This document shows positions 13,131 to 22,540 of a stretch of DNA of 64,000 nt, in pieces. Positions within the stretch are counted from its first letter, which is position 1, and every line of letters starts with the position of its first letter. Position numbers and translations under genes: made by a program. The DNA comes from Persicaria tinctoria (taxonomy: Eukaryota > Streptophyta > Magnoliopsida > Caryophyllales > Polygonaceae), in assembly GCA_037127255.1 (NCBI GenBank), contig JBANSL010000018.1:12993175-13057174 (forward strand), read 5' to 3'. Under the pieces are notes generated by a model. It was given only the letters and a program-made list of their open reading frames with translations, was not told where the DNA came from and searched no databases.

Positions 13131-15597
13131 TCATTTCTCTATTTTCACCTTCACTCGATTATCGAATGAAGAGACTTCATCTTCTGAGCATTCCTCTCCG
13201 CTCTTGGTAGAAGCATCTACATTACTATCATCAGAAATAACGATAGAAGTTTGATAGCGTTTTCTTAAAGTTCGTTTGCCTTTTCCAGAATTTTGACGAC
13301 GTTTTCCCAGGCTGAAATTCTCCAATGTCTCTGAGCTACCTTCTTCAACATAATCGCCCTATTTAAAAAAAAATTAAGATATTAATAAGTAGATTGCATA
13401 GTGTTCAAAACCATCCATATGGATTTAGTACTGAATTTATTGCAATATTTACCTTATCTTTACCAAACTTTTCTTTAAACTTCTGAATTAGGGATGGATC
13501 ATCATTGATCTTTAAAATTTTCAAACCACTATTATTGTTGTTGATGGCATATTCATCGATGACTACTTTAAACAAAAATACTTTATTTAAAATCGAATCA
13601 AAATGTGATGGAATAGCACTGAGTTCAGCATCCTATATAATGAAAACAACAAATTAATTCCAATATTATAAGGAAAATATTATAATGAAATTAGGATTTT
13701 TGATTAATCTATAAATTATACAATAATACTATACCTTTTCGATGGAGTCCAGAATTGACTTCACCGATTTGTGAATGAGTTGGAAAACTTGGTTTTGGAA
13801 CATTGTTAACAGTGTGTTTCCAGATCTATCGGCAACCCTCAAAACAACTTTGAACCTTTTGTCCAAAAAAACATGAGTTAATCTATTATACATTATAAAA
13901 GTAAGTATGGAATTATTTATTTAAGAAATTACCTAGGCTCAGGGTACTGGATTTCTTTGTCACAATTGTTACACCAAAAACATTCACCATCATGAAAAAC
14001 TTTCTTCTTGCAGTGTACACATGAATTATAGTACCATCCAAACTCATCGTCTATTCTATGTATTGTAGCGATTGTAACAAATGTTCCTTGCTATAGAAAA
14101 GAGGGAATAAATAGTTGTAACGATATATATGGATGAAATGCATCATATATATAAAAATAAGAATAGCTTTGAATATTGAAATAGAATTAATGCGATATAC
14201 TAATTATGAGAAATTTACCTCCTTCGCAAGAAGTAAATCATTCAATTCATGGCATGTTTTAAAATCATGCAATTTCAAGAAATGATCTTCAAGGGAATAT
14301 GATGGTTGATTTTCAACTTCTAAAAAATCGCCACAATTCGGCTCATTGTCGGGCACATGATACCTAAATTTACGATGGATTAGTATTTATATAACTCAAT
14401 CAAATAATTAAGACGATAATTTAATTATATAATTTTTATTGAACAAAACACATACCTTTCTTTGAAGTCAACTATTTCTGGAATATTTAAATCATCCAAG
14501 AACATCAAAGAAGCATTAAAACAATTGGATATATAATTTTTCCATGCAATCAATTATGTCAATCAGGTTTATATTCATATAATAGATATTTTTAAATATA
14601 TGGAAATAATTTTTTTTATAAAATCAAGAAATTATACGGAGTACCATCATAATTATCAATTTTTGCAAATTGAATAATAACAACAACTTTATTGTCCATG
14701 CGTATGTTCTCATAAGGAATAAGTTGTTCGGCGTATAAATCCCACAAAGTACATTTGATGACATTAGATCTGCAAACATGTAGATAATGATATCAAACGA
14801 CAGCTATTTGCCATTGTAACAAAGGTAATTACAAAAGTCTAATATACACCTAATTAAGTTGCAAATATGAAATTAAGAGGTACCTTAAATTTGTGATTAA
14901 AATACTTCTTCTTTGGTGTAGGCTTCCCCGATGACCAGCAACATTAGTACTCATAGGACCCACCTTCAACACAACGCCAATCACATCTATAAAAATAAAC
15001 AATGTTATTTTAAGCATAACTTTGATGATATGTAAAGAAATAATCTTTAATATTTAACTAAATAAAAAGAATAACTTACCAACCATACAACTACGAACAG
15101 TATCAGATTTTAGAATTACATCAAATTCAACGAATTGAAATCCTTTCAGCGGTATTGATGGTTGGTAAATTTTTTTGAAATAAGCATTTTGGAAGAACAT
15201 AATACGATGTTTGAATTTACTACAATGTACTTTGACATCATGATCATAAACTGAGAAATTCATGATGTTATAAGTACATCCTTCTAAGACTTGTTCGACT
15301 TTTGATGAATCTTGCTTTCTAATGCTAGCTTGTATTTTAGAACCCTGCAAAATAAGATCATATTGTTAATAAACACTAAAATATGTACAAAATTCAAAAC
15401 AATATCATTGAATTAAAAAACATAACCTTTTCATCCATTAAAATCATTTCAATAGAATGAATTTCATTAGGATTTGTAAAACTTGGAGATTTCCATATTC
15501 TAAGCACTCGAACCATGACACTCCATCGTATTTTCGTGGTGTTTGTTGAATTTGTCTTTAGCTCATCAAGTAAATGAAACTTCTTAGTATTTGCCAT
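13131..15597 (-). CDS. Helitron-borne RPA1-like single-strand DNA-binding protein, splice-damaged
   Basis: A relative of the large subunit of replication protein A, commonly carried by plant Helitrons and thought to bind single-stranded DNA during transfer. Predicted exons: 15427-15597, 15080-15344, 14884-14986, 14645-14769, 14456-14543, 14219-14363, 13933-14090, 13735-13855, 13453-13632 and 13131-13358; 527 codons in one frame. OB-fold regions are seen (EGCTYNIMNFSV, FQFVEFDVIL; IKCTLWDLYAEQL), then the C-terminal zinc finger GWYYNSCVHCKKKVFHD with ECFWCNNCD, and a basic tail (KRRQNSGKGKRTLRKR). The oddity is the acceptor of intron 4. The frame demands a junction before 14543, but the bases there are AT rather than AG, and the intron holds no AG that restores the frame. 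This copy is therefore probably mis-spliced, although all other exons are clean. Confidence 0.85.
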
Positions 15598-15886
15598 CCT
15601 AGAAAAAAAAAATCAAATATGCATGTTAATTTAATTCAATTCAAAGGTCAAAATACAAAAAGACCAAAAAAAACTTCTTATTACCTGTCAACGTATCAAC
15701 TCGACACGACAAATTTGGATTCGAACTTCAACCGGCAAATACTAATTGTTTGAAGCGGCTAGTTAATGTGATATTGAAGGTTTGGTGATGTCTGGTAAAT
15801 AACCTATATATATAGGAACTACAATATTTTATCTTAAACACTTAATTAATTATCTATTTAACATAAAATCGTATGAGATATATATC

Positions 15887-15891
<5 letters not shown>

Positions 15892-15945
<54 letters not shown>
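15892..15945. repeat. (TA)n microsatellite
   Basis: An uninterrupted AT dinucleotide run of about 54 bp in the 5' region of the Helitron, upstream of the RPA-like gene. Confidence 0.95.
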
Positions 15946-15948
<3 letters not shown>

Positions 15949-16424
15949 ATATACCATCGTACATAGAATTTCTACCTAATTTAGATATAAGGTTAAATAT
16001 TAACAATCAACCAAATATTAGATAGAATATTTTTTAATTTAAAAAGATAATATATACCATCGTAGATAGAATTTCTACCTCATTTAGATATAAAGTTGGA
16101 TATTAATAATCAACCAGATATTAGATAGATTATTTAATTTAAAAAGATAATATATACCACCGTAGATAGAATCTCTAACTAATTAAATTAAAATATATAA
16201 GGCTATATCTATATCTAATTAGATTGGGTCTAATTATATCTTATAAATATATTAATATATTATATAATAATTTTATAAAATACCAACTGAACGTGAAATA
16301 ATTGGGTCTAATTTAAAGTAGGCCGCCGGTGACAATTGTGATCAGAAAAGTAGACCGAACATTATCCGAAAATTGTTATTAAATTATTCCAACCGACGCC
16401 TAAAAAGTTGGATCTAATTTTATC

Positions 16425-16448
16425 TTCTCCTTTATTATATATAATAGA
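16425..16448 (-). other. Alternative Helitron 5' terminus
   Basis: The plus-strand string ctcctttattatatataata followed by GA and then T is the reverse complement of a Helitron 5' TC end. It repeats exactly at 16547-16570. This inner copy lacks the subterminal inverted pair found beside the outer one. Confidence 0.6.
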
Positions 16449-16514
16449 TTTGTTTAATTTTCAAAATATTTTATTGTTATTTTCAAAATATTTAATTGGC
16501 TCACAAAACTACTT

Positions 16515-16570
16515 TTAAGGAGAAGCCGCCATGTGTCTCAGGCGACTTCTCCTTTATTATATATAATAGA
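16515..16570 (-). other. Helitron 5' terminus with subterminal inverted repeat
   Basis: On the plus strand GGAGAAGCCGCC is followed after ten bases by GGCGACTTCTCC, an almost perfect inverted pair, then the AT-rich terminal word ending in GA before host T. The same layout ends the smaller Helitron at 17523, which marks this as the family's true 5' end. Confidence 0.7.
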
Positions 16571-16674
16571 TAATAGATAGACTTTTTTTTTGCCTCGTTT
16601 TTCTATCTTTTACTATAGTATATAGTGCGTGCAACTGGTTATTTCGCCTTTCTTTCCTGTTTTGTTACATTACA

Positions 16675-17484
16675 CAAGTTCAGTACTCGCACTATGTGCG
16701 GTTTTTTTAATTTAACTAAATTTGATATTAATATCCATTTAATAAGATGATTAATTTTCTTAAAGACTTCTTAATTGTTACATAATTAAGATATAATTAA
16801 AAGAAATTATTATAACATATACATATATATTCTTTAATTTTTTTTAATTAAAAAATTCATTATTAATGTCCATTCTTCCAATTTTGTATACTATTCTAAA
16901 ATAAACCAAATGTTAAATATTACATAATAAAATTGATTATTTAATTTTTATAGGCATAAACGAATTGATTATTTAATAAAATTGACTAAGTGAAGACATG
17001 CCCCATAACCGAAAGAATTGAAGCCAAGGGTTTGTTTGATTTAGTAGCTTTGTAATTATATTGTTAAATCTTGTAAAAATATATTTATATCTAACTAAAT
17101 TGGATAAACTGTTATCTTAAACATATATTATTATATTAATCTTTAATATCTTCTAACCAATATATCCATATCTAATGAAATTGAGTCAAATTTTATCTTA
17201 TGTAAATATTATAGATATATTGCTTAAATAGAATTAGAATAAAATTTTATCTTATGCATATATTGGTTATTTCAAAAATTTGTGATGGATTCATACGACT
17301 AATATCCATATCTAATGAAATTGTTACAAATTTTATCTTATGCATATATAGATATATTGATTAAATAGAGTTAAAATAAAATTTTATCTTATGCATATAT
17401 TGATTATTTCAACAAATTGTGATTGGTTCATACGACTACGATTAAGGAGAAAGCGTCATCTGTCTCAACCGATTTCTCCTTTAT

Positions 17485-17516
<32 letters not shown>

Positions 17517-17523
17517 TAATAGA
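16675..17523 (-). mobile_element. Non-autonomous Helitron of the same family
   Basis: The left end reads, on the minus strand, through a perfect CGCAC-ATA-GTGCG stem to GTACTGAACTTG and then T. This matches the large Helitron's 3' end except that CTAG has become CTTG. The right end repeats the family's 5' terminus (subterminal pair GGAGAAAGCG / GATTTCTCC, then the ttattatatataata tract, widened by an AAT repeat) and ends in GA before T at 17523. About 849 bp, no coding capacity. A copy mobilised in trans by a RepHel is the likely origin. Confidence 0.75.
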
Positions 17524-17625
17524 TTGTATCATGCCGATTAGCCCGTCTATGGATCCGTCAACCTCTCAATGATTAAGTTTTTTACTTAATCTTTCGAATT
17601 TTTACTTGTATAAAAATTATATATG

Positions 17626-17798
17626 TACTACCTCCATCCAAAAATACACGTCCCTTTACTATTCATTCACGTTTTTTTTCAATAAGTTTATAATTATTAA
17701 AAAAAATTAACAAAAAAGTTAATATTTTATATATATTTTTAGCTCCTAAAAATACGTGCTAAAAAGTAAAATAACATGTATTTTTGGACGGAGGGAGT
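17626..17798. mobile_element. Stowaway MITE
   Basis: Inverted termini TACTACCTCCATCCAAAAAT and (reverse complement of the right end) TACTCCCTCCGTCCAAAAAT, bounded by TA. The central part keeps the gctcctaaaaatacgtgc motif. Confidence 0.85.
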
Positions 17799-17821
17799 AT
17801 TATTTATTATGTACTCCGTAT

Positions 17822-18063
17822 TACTCCCTCCGTCCAAAAATACATGGACTTTTACTATTCATGCACGCTTTTTTAAGAGCTAAAAACTATATAAAATACT
17901 AACTTTTTTTTTAATTATTTTTTAATAATTACAAACTTATTATCAATAAGTTTGTAATTATTAAAAAAATTAATAAAAAAAGTTAATATTTTATATAGTT
18001 TTTACCTTCTTAAAAAAGCGTGCATGAATAGTAAAGTCCATGTATTTTTGGACGAAGCTAGTA
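17822..18063. mobile_element. Stowaway MITE
   Basis: The left end TACTCCCTCCGTCCAAAAAT pairs with the right end (tgtatttttggacgaagcta, slightly decayed at the tip). The arms pair for about 60 bp, including the cgtgcatgaatagtaaagtc motif. It lies 24 bp from the preceding MITE. Confidence 0.85.
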
Positions 18064-18139
18064 TATACTAAGATTAAAAAAAAAAGTACACTAGCCACTT
18101 GAAACCTTTTCATGATTTCTAATCCTATGTAACAATTCT

Positions 18140-18638
18140 TAGGGTTGGTATGGTAATCGAAAATTACCATACCAACCGTACCAACAGGTCATTGGTACCA
18201 AGAAGTCGGTAACCGACTGAATCGGAAACCGAAGTCTCGGTACCAAGGATAGTCGGTACGGTAACGGTATGGGCAACCCAAATACCGTGGTATCGTTGGT
18301 ATCGAATATATATTTAATTTTTTTAAAATAAAATAAAATAAAATACCGTGGTACCGTTGGTACAAAGGATAGTCGGTTCGTTTTCAAGCATAATCCGTCA
18401 TTGGTACCATCGGTACCGATGGTACCACGCACAATGTATAAAACGAAAATCGAAGAATGAAAATAGTGGCTTCGGTTACCACGGTACCGACATTCGGTAA
18501 CCGATACTTTCGGTACCAAGAGTTTCGGTACCGAAACTATTCGGTTGGTACGTGGTACAGAAAATCACATACCGAGGGGTATCGGTACGGTACGTGGTAA
18601 TGAAAAATTTACCATGGTACCGTACCGTGTCAGCCCTA
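18140..18638. mobile_element. hAT-type non-autonomous element with GGTACC-rich interior
   Basis: The termini TAGGGTTGGTATGG and (right end, reversed) TAGGGCTGACACGG are flanked by a perfect 8-bp duplication ACAATTCT at 18132-18139 and 18639-18646, the hAT length. The interior is built of many direct and inverted copies of words such as CGGTACC and GGTACCG. No open reading frame of note. Confidence 0.85.
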
Positions 18639-18672
18639 ACAATTCTTCCTTCTTTTTTTTTTGTAAAAACCT

Positions 18673-18822
18673 GGCTATATACACCCCAAATCATGCACGT
18701 CATTAAGGACGTGCATAGTTAAAAGGGGTTAGTTAAATTTTTTAAAATGTTAATTAGTCACAAGGCTTGCACGTCCTTAAGGACGTGCATTTTCAGCCTT
18801 TGGATTTGTGGTGTATATAACC
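18673..18822. mobile_element. Small palindromic MITE
   Basis: A 150-bp unit with ends GGCTATATACACC and (right end, reversed) GGTTATATACACC. Each arm carries a palindrome around ACGTCCTTAAGGACGT: near-perfect at 18693-18716 and perfect over 22 bp at 18768-18789. No clear target duplication was found, so the superfamily is open. Confidence 0.6.
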
Positions 18823-19088
18823 ACACCTAAAAAAAACAATTCTTCCTTCTACTGTGTTGACGTATAATTTTGTAAATTTTTTTAGATTTTTTATTTAAGT
18901 AAGTAATTAATTTATTTAGATATCTATTAATTATTCAAATTTTTACAAATCTCTATTAATTGTCCAAATTTTCTATTTTCTTAATCTAATTAAATATTTT
19001 TTAATACAAATCTCTATTAATTGTCAAATTTGTACTCTTTTTAATTTAAAGTTTTATAAATAAATAAAATACATATAAAATACATATA

Positions 19089-19253
19089 CTATTTTTTTTA
19101 TAAGGTAATAATTCGAGGACCAGACATACCTGACTCCTCGAGAGGCCGACAGAGTCGGCAGACGGCGAACCGTCAAATATACAACATAAAAAATGGTGCA
19201 ATACAAAAAGTGACAACAAAATTGCCCAGTCGAAACAAACGAGCCTAACCCAA
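19089..19253 (-). mobile_element. LINE 3' tail, minus strand, split by a second LINE
   Basis: Read on the minus strand the sequence ends CTCGAATTATTACCTTATAA followed by A's, preceded by cggcctctcgaggagtcagg. The same tail type recurs at about 28305-28400 (minus) and 48200-48362 (plus). Its 5' continuation appears beyond the inserted LINE at 19254-19584. Confidence 0.6.
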
Positions 19254-19584
19254 GCAGATAGATTGCACAAACCTTGTTATTGAAGGAGACTCTAAAACGA
19301 TTATCGATAACCTCAAATATAATAGTCCCTGCCCGTGGGAAATAGAACTTATTATGGGAGACATCAAAAGGCAGATTACTGAAGTCCAAAACGTGGTTTT
19401 CTCGCATGTGCCCCGCGAGGGTAACAGGTCGGCTGACAAGGTTGCACACCTTGGCCGCCTTGTTAATGGGGCGGTCTTGACATTTAATACTGATCTTAAT
19501 GATCTCATCCATCGGGATGCTATCGGTTAGGATTTTTCCAACCGAATTATTACCTATTCAAAAAAAAAAACAAAAAAAAAAAAA
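19254..19584 (+). mobile_element. 5'-truncated LINE (RNase H end) with poly-A and 15-bp TSD
   Basis: The plus strand encodes the C-terminal RNase H domain of a plant L1-type element: LVIEGDSKTIIDNLKYNS, then FSHVPREGNRSADKVAHLGR, ending at a stop near 19528. A short UTR and a poly-A run (19561-19584) follow. The exact duplication ACGAGCCTAACCCAA flanks it at 19239-19253 and 19585-19599. It is a dead-on-arrival copy made by target-primed reverse transcription. Confidence 0.88.
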
Positions 19585-19599
19585 ACGAGCCTAACCCAA

Positions 19600-20690
19600 A
19601 ACAGCAAGGGACAACGTAGACTAAATCCGGAGCCAAGCGCCACAAAACGATGACATCGCTGGCCAACGGTACATCAGGAGTCCTTGTGGGCGATGAAGAC
19701 GAACCTCCAAGGAAATTTCCAGAATAAGGAGTTGCCTCGATGCACACCGCCATGACCCCAGCCATTCCCGACACCAGACGCCAGAGACCCTGCTCAGACT
19801 AGAACCACCAAGAAGCAACCGGAAATGCAGTCTCGAACCACCTATGTACAAACGCACCAGAAAGCCCTCACGGGATTTTTTCAATACCCTCACGGGATTT
19901 TTGTCATACCCTTCCGGGTGATTTTAGTCAAAAACATATAAAAATATATACACACATTGTTTTTTTTTTTAAATAAAAAAACTTATCCTTGCCCGCCAAG
20001 CCAAGGGGATTTGCAGAGTACATCAAAACACGAACGCCGACTGGACGAAACGTCGGCCACGGCCGAAGCTGGCGTCGGACGGGTCAAAACAAAAGGGGAT
20101 TGAACAAGGCTCCGACATCGGAGGAAGATAGCTTCAAGTAAAGAGGACCGGCGGCGGGTAGTGAGCGAAAGCCGGGCGGAGGAGGCCGGGCTGCAGAAGA
20201 GACCAGAGACCTTTAGCGAAGGTCGATTGGTGGACCAGGCGAGGAGGAGGCGCGGTATTGAGGAGGTGAGTGCTACAATCGCCCTAAAATGGGCGGAGAT
20301 CGACGTCGGGGGTTGAGGACAACTCGGTTGATACCCGACCCGATTAGAGTGGAAGAAGAAGGCTGACGGAGGGTGGTGAATGGCCAGCCGATGGGAACGA
20401 AGGGGGACGAGGCTAATCGGAGCCCGGGATGAAGGAGATCAATCTGGATCTGACATGGAGTGGAAGCCGATAAGGAGGAAGGGGAGAGAAGGACAGCCAC
20501 CAACCAAGCCCCAAAAACCTCAAAATCAAAACTGGGAGACCAAATCCAGAGCAGGACGGGTGAGCGTCAAGCAGATCGAAGATGGCCGGATCCGGATTTA
20601 GGCGGCCGAAGCCGAGGTAAGGTGGGCGAAGCCGGTGTTAGACGGACGTCGGCCGATTTCCCATCTCTCTGAAAAGAGAGAGTTTTTTCC
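19600..20690 (-). mobile_element. GC-rich repeat, possible LINE untranslated parts
   Basis: An island much richer in G+C than its surroundings. On the minus strand it begins near 20690 with ctctctcttttcagagagat and runs through stretches full of CGGCC and CGTCGG words. The part 19600-19880 joins the LINE tail at 19089-19253 once the nested LINE is removed. Reading frames are open but short and match nothing I recognise, and no reverse transcriptase is seen. I infer the 5' and 3' untranslated parts of an internally deleted LINE. A decayed host gene fragment is the alternative. Confidence 0.4.
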
Positions 20691-20890
20691 CTCACATATA
20701 TACTATTATAAACTAGTTTTTTTTTTTTTTTTTTTTCCTAAGTGTCCATTTTTAATATGGCATTTTGTAAAATGTACATTTTTATATTCCTTGTTGCAAA
20801 ATTTCCATTATGACATTTTTTTGTCATTTCTTCCCATTTTAAATTTGAGTTCTTTCCTTCCCATATTTATTTTGACCTTTGACCAGTCAA

Positions 20891-21452
20891 GGTCAATGAC
20901 TTTGGTGACACATATATGGTGATAAATAAATTTTTTTGTGCCAGATTTTTTTTACGAGATTAGTATCACCACCTTTATTAGTGGTGACACCGGTCAATGA
21001 CTTTGGTGACACATCTTTGGGGACAAACAAATTTTTTGGTGATATTTTTTTTTACGAGATTAGTGTCATCACCTTTATTAGTGGTGACATCGATCAATGA
21101 CTTTGGTGACACATGTATGGTGATAAACAATTTTTTTGGTGACAATTTTTTTATGAGATTAGTGTCACTGCCTTTATTAGTGGTGGACATCGGTCAATGA
21201 CTTTGGTGACACAACTTTGGTGACACATGTATGATGATAAACACATTTTTTGGTGATAGTTTCTTTTACGTGATTAGTGTCACCCTCTTTATTAGTGGTG
21301 ACACCGGTCAATGACTTTGGTGACACATGTATGGTGATAAACAATTTTTTTGGTGACAACTTTTTGTTTTTGTTTTTTTTTACCAGATTAGTGTCACCAC
21401 CTTTATTAGTGGTGACCCATGCGGTGATAATTTTTTTTTGGTGACATCCTAG
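20891..21452 (+). repeat. Tandem array, five units of about 100-115 bp
   Basis: Each unit starts GGTCAATGACTTTGGTGACA and ends with an inverted pair GTCACCAC-CTTTATTA-GTGGTGAC (some copies with one change). Units begin near 20891, 20991, 21091, 21191 and 21306, and a partial sixth runs to 21452. Direct and inverted GGTGAC words recur throughout. Confidence 0.9.
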
Positions 21453-21471
21453 TTTTTAGAGTTTTTTTACG

Positions 21472-21770
21472 AGGTCACTGTCACCACCCTATCGCTGTCA
21501 CCACCCCTATTGTCGTAACCATCCTATCGCTGTCACCACTTCTATTGCTGTCTCCACCATATCGCTGTCACTACCCGTATAGCTGTCACCACCCCCATCG
21601 TTGTCACCTCTCCCATCGTTGTCACCACCCTTATCGTTGTCACCACCCCTATCGTTGTCATCACCCCTATCGTTGTCACCACTCATATCGCTGTCAAGTG
21701 TCAACACCTTATCGTTGTAACCACCCTTATTGTTGTCACCACTGTCACCACCCTTAACACTATGGTGACA
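21472..21770 (+). repeat. 18-bp minisatellite (GTCACCACCCCTATCGTT)n
   Basis: About 16 degenerate units of 17-18 bp with consensus GTCACCACCCCTATCGTT. They share the GTCACCAC word with the neighbouring 100-bp array. Being a multiple of three, the unit gives spurious open frames rich in CHHPYR. Confidence 0.9.
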
Positions 21771-22540
21771 CCCTTATCGGTTTCAATAGAAGCGTTCGGG
21801 ATATCTAAATTGAAGAAGAACTGATGTTGATGGTGAATTCGGCGAATCAGATCGATTATCGGAGGGAGGAATTGGAGAGAAAGAGAGGAAGAAGACAGAG
21901 GTAGGAAAGGGGATCTATTTCATAAGAAAGAAGACGAGGTCAAGGGCGATCGATGTCCATGGAATTCAAGCTCGATGTATCGCGGAGGTGATGAAACGAG
22001 ATCGATCGCAGGTAGGAAACGAGATCAGATCGACTATCGGAGGGAGGAATCGAAGGTAGGAAACAGGATCTATAGCGGGAGGTGAGGAAGCCATGGGATT
22101 CATCCGGCGTTCAAGCTCTCCGATACGAGGGATGGGGATGGGTGAATGGATAGGATAAAATTAAAGCAAGGGTAAAACAGGGATTAAGAAAAAAAAATTG
22201 GACATTTAGCAAAATGGGGTTTTAGGTGGACATTTAGCAAATGAGGTTTACCAAAATGGACATTTTGCCAAAATTTTTCAATAAATTAATTAATGAAAGA
22301 TTATTAAATCGGTCAAACGGTGGATTTTTGCAAAGATGGCGACTTCCGGGCATGTTGAAGGTCAATTCGGGAAAACCATGCAATAACATAGTAGATCTTC
22401 ATCCTCTTTTCAACAAGAGACGATCCAATTCGATAAATATGAACTCCGAATGACCTATTTATTAAGACGTCCCCAACTGTCAAATCTGCTGAAAGATTCA
22501 AATTCTTCTCCACATTTAGACGGATGATCCATTAATTATA

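Larger units (their letters stand above)
4786..16570 (-). mobile_element. Large Helitron with RepHel and RPA-like genes
   Basis: A rolling-circle DNA transposon read on the minus strand. Its 3' terminus is at 4786: read on that strand the sequence runs through a CCGTGC-AGG-GCACGG hairpin to ACTGAACTAG, followed by host T. Its 5' terminus begins TCTATTATATATAATAAAGG, preceded by host A, at 16570. An identical terminal word also occurs at 16448, so the boundary could be 122 bp shorter. Between the ends lie a Rep-helicase gene (5215-11714) and an RPA1-like gene (13131-15597), both on the minus strand as expected for plant Helitrons. The regions 4816-5214, 11715-13130 and 15598-16400 are AT-rich and hold no gene I recognise. 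A SINE sits in a RepHel intron. Confidence 0.9.
20736..22275. mobile_element. Mutator-like candidate element containing tandem arrays
   Basis: The outer parts are imperfect inverted copies: GTCCATTTTTAATATGGCAT at the left, and GTCCATTTTGGTAAACCTCA for the reversed right end, each followed by further gtccat or gtaca blocks over about 100 bp. Between them lie a 100-bp tandem array, an 18-bp minisatellite and a purine-rich stretch (21780-22140). No target duplication could be read because poly-T abuts the left end. Classification is tentative. Confidence 0.5.

Noticed and set aside
18139..18703. Minus-strand small proteins rich in Tyr, Gly and Arg
   Set aside because: They translate the GGTACC-type repeats of the hAT element.
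21545..21757. A small Cys/His-rich repeat protein (CHHPYR units)
   Set aside because: It is a translation of the 18-bp minisatellite; repeat length divisible by three keeps the frame open by chance.
21472..21770. CRISPR-like array
   Set aside because: Units are contiguous with no unique spacers, and the genome is eukaryotic.
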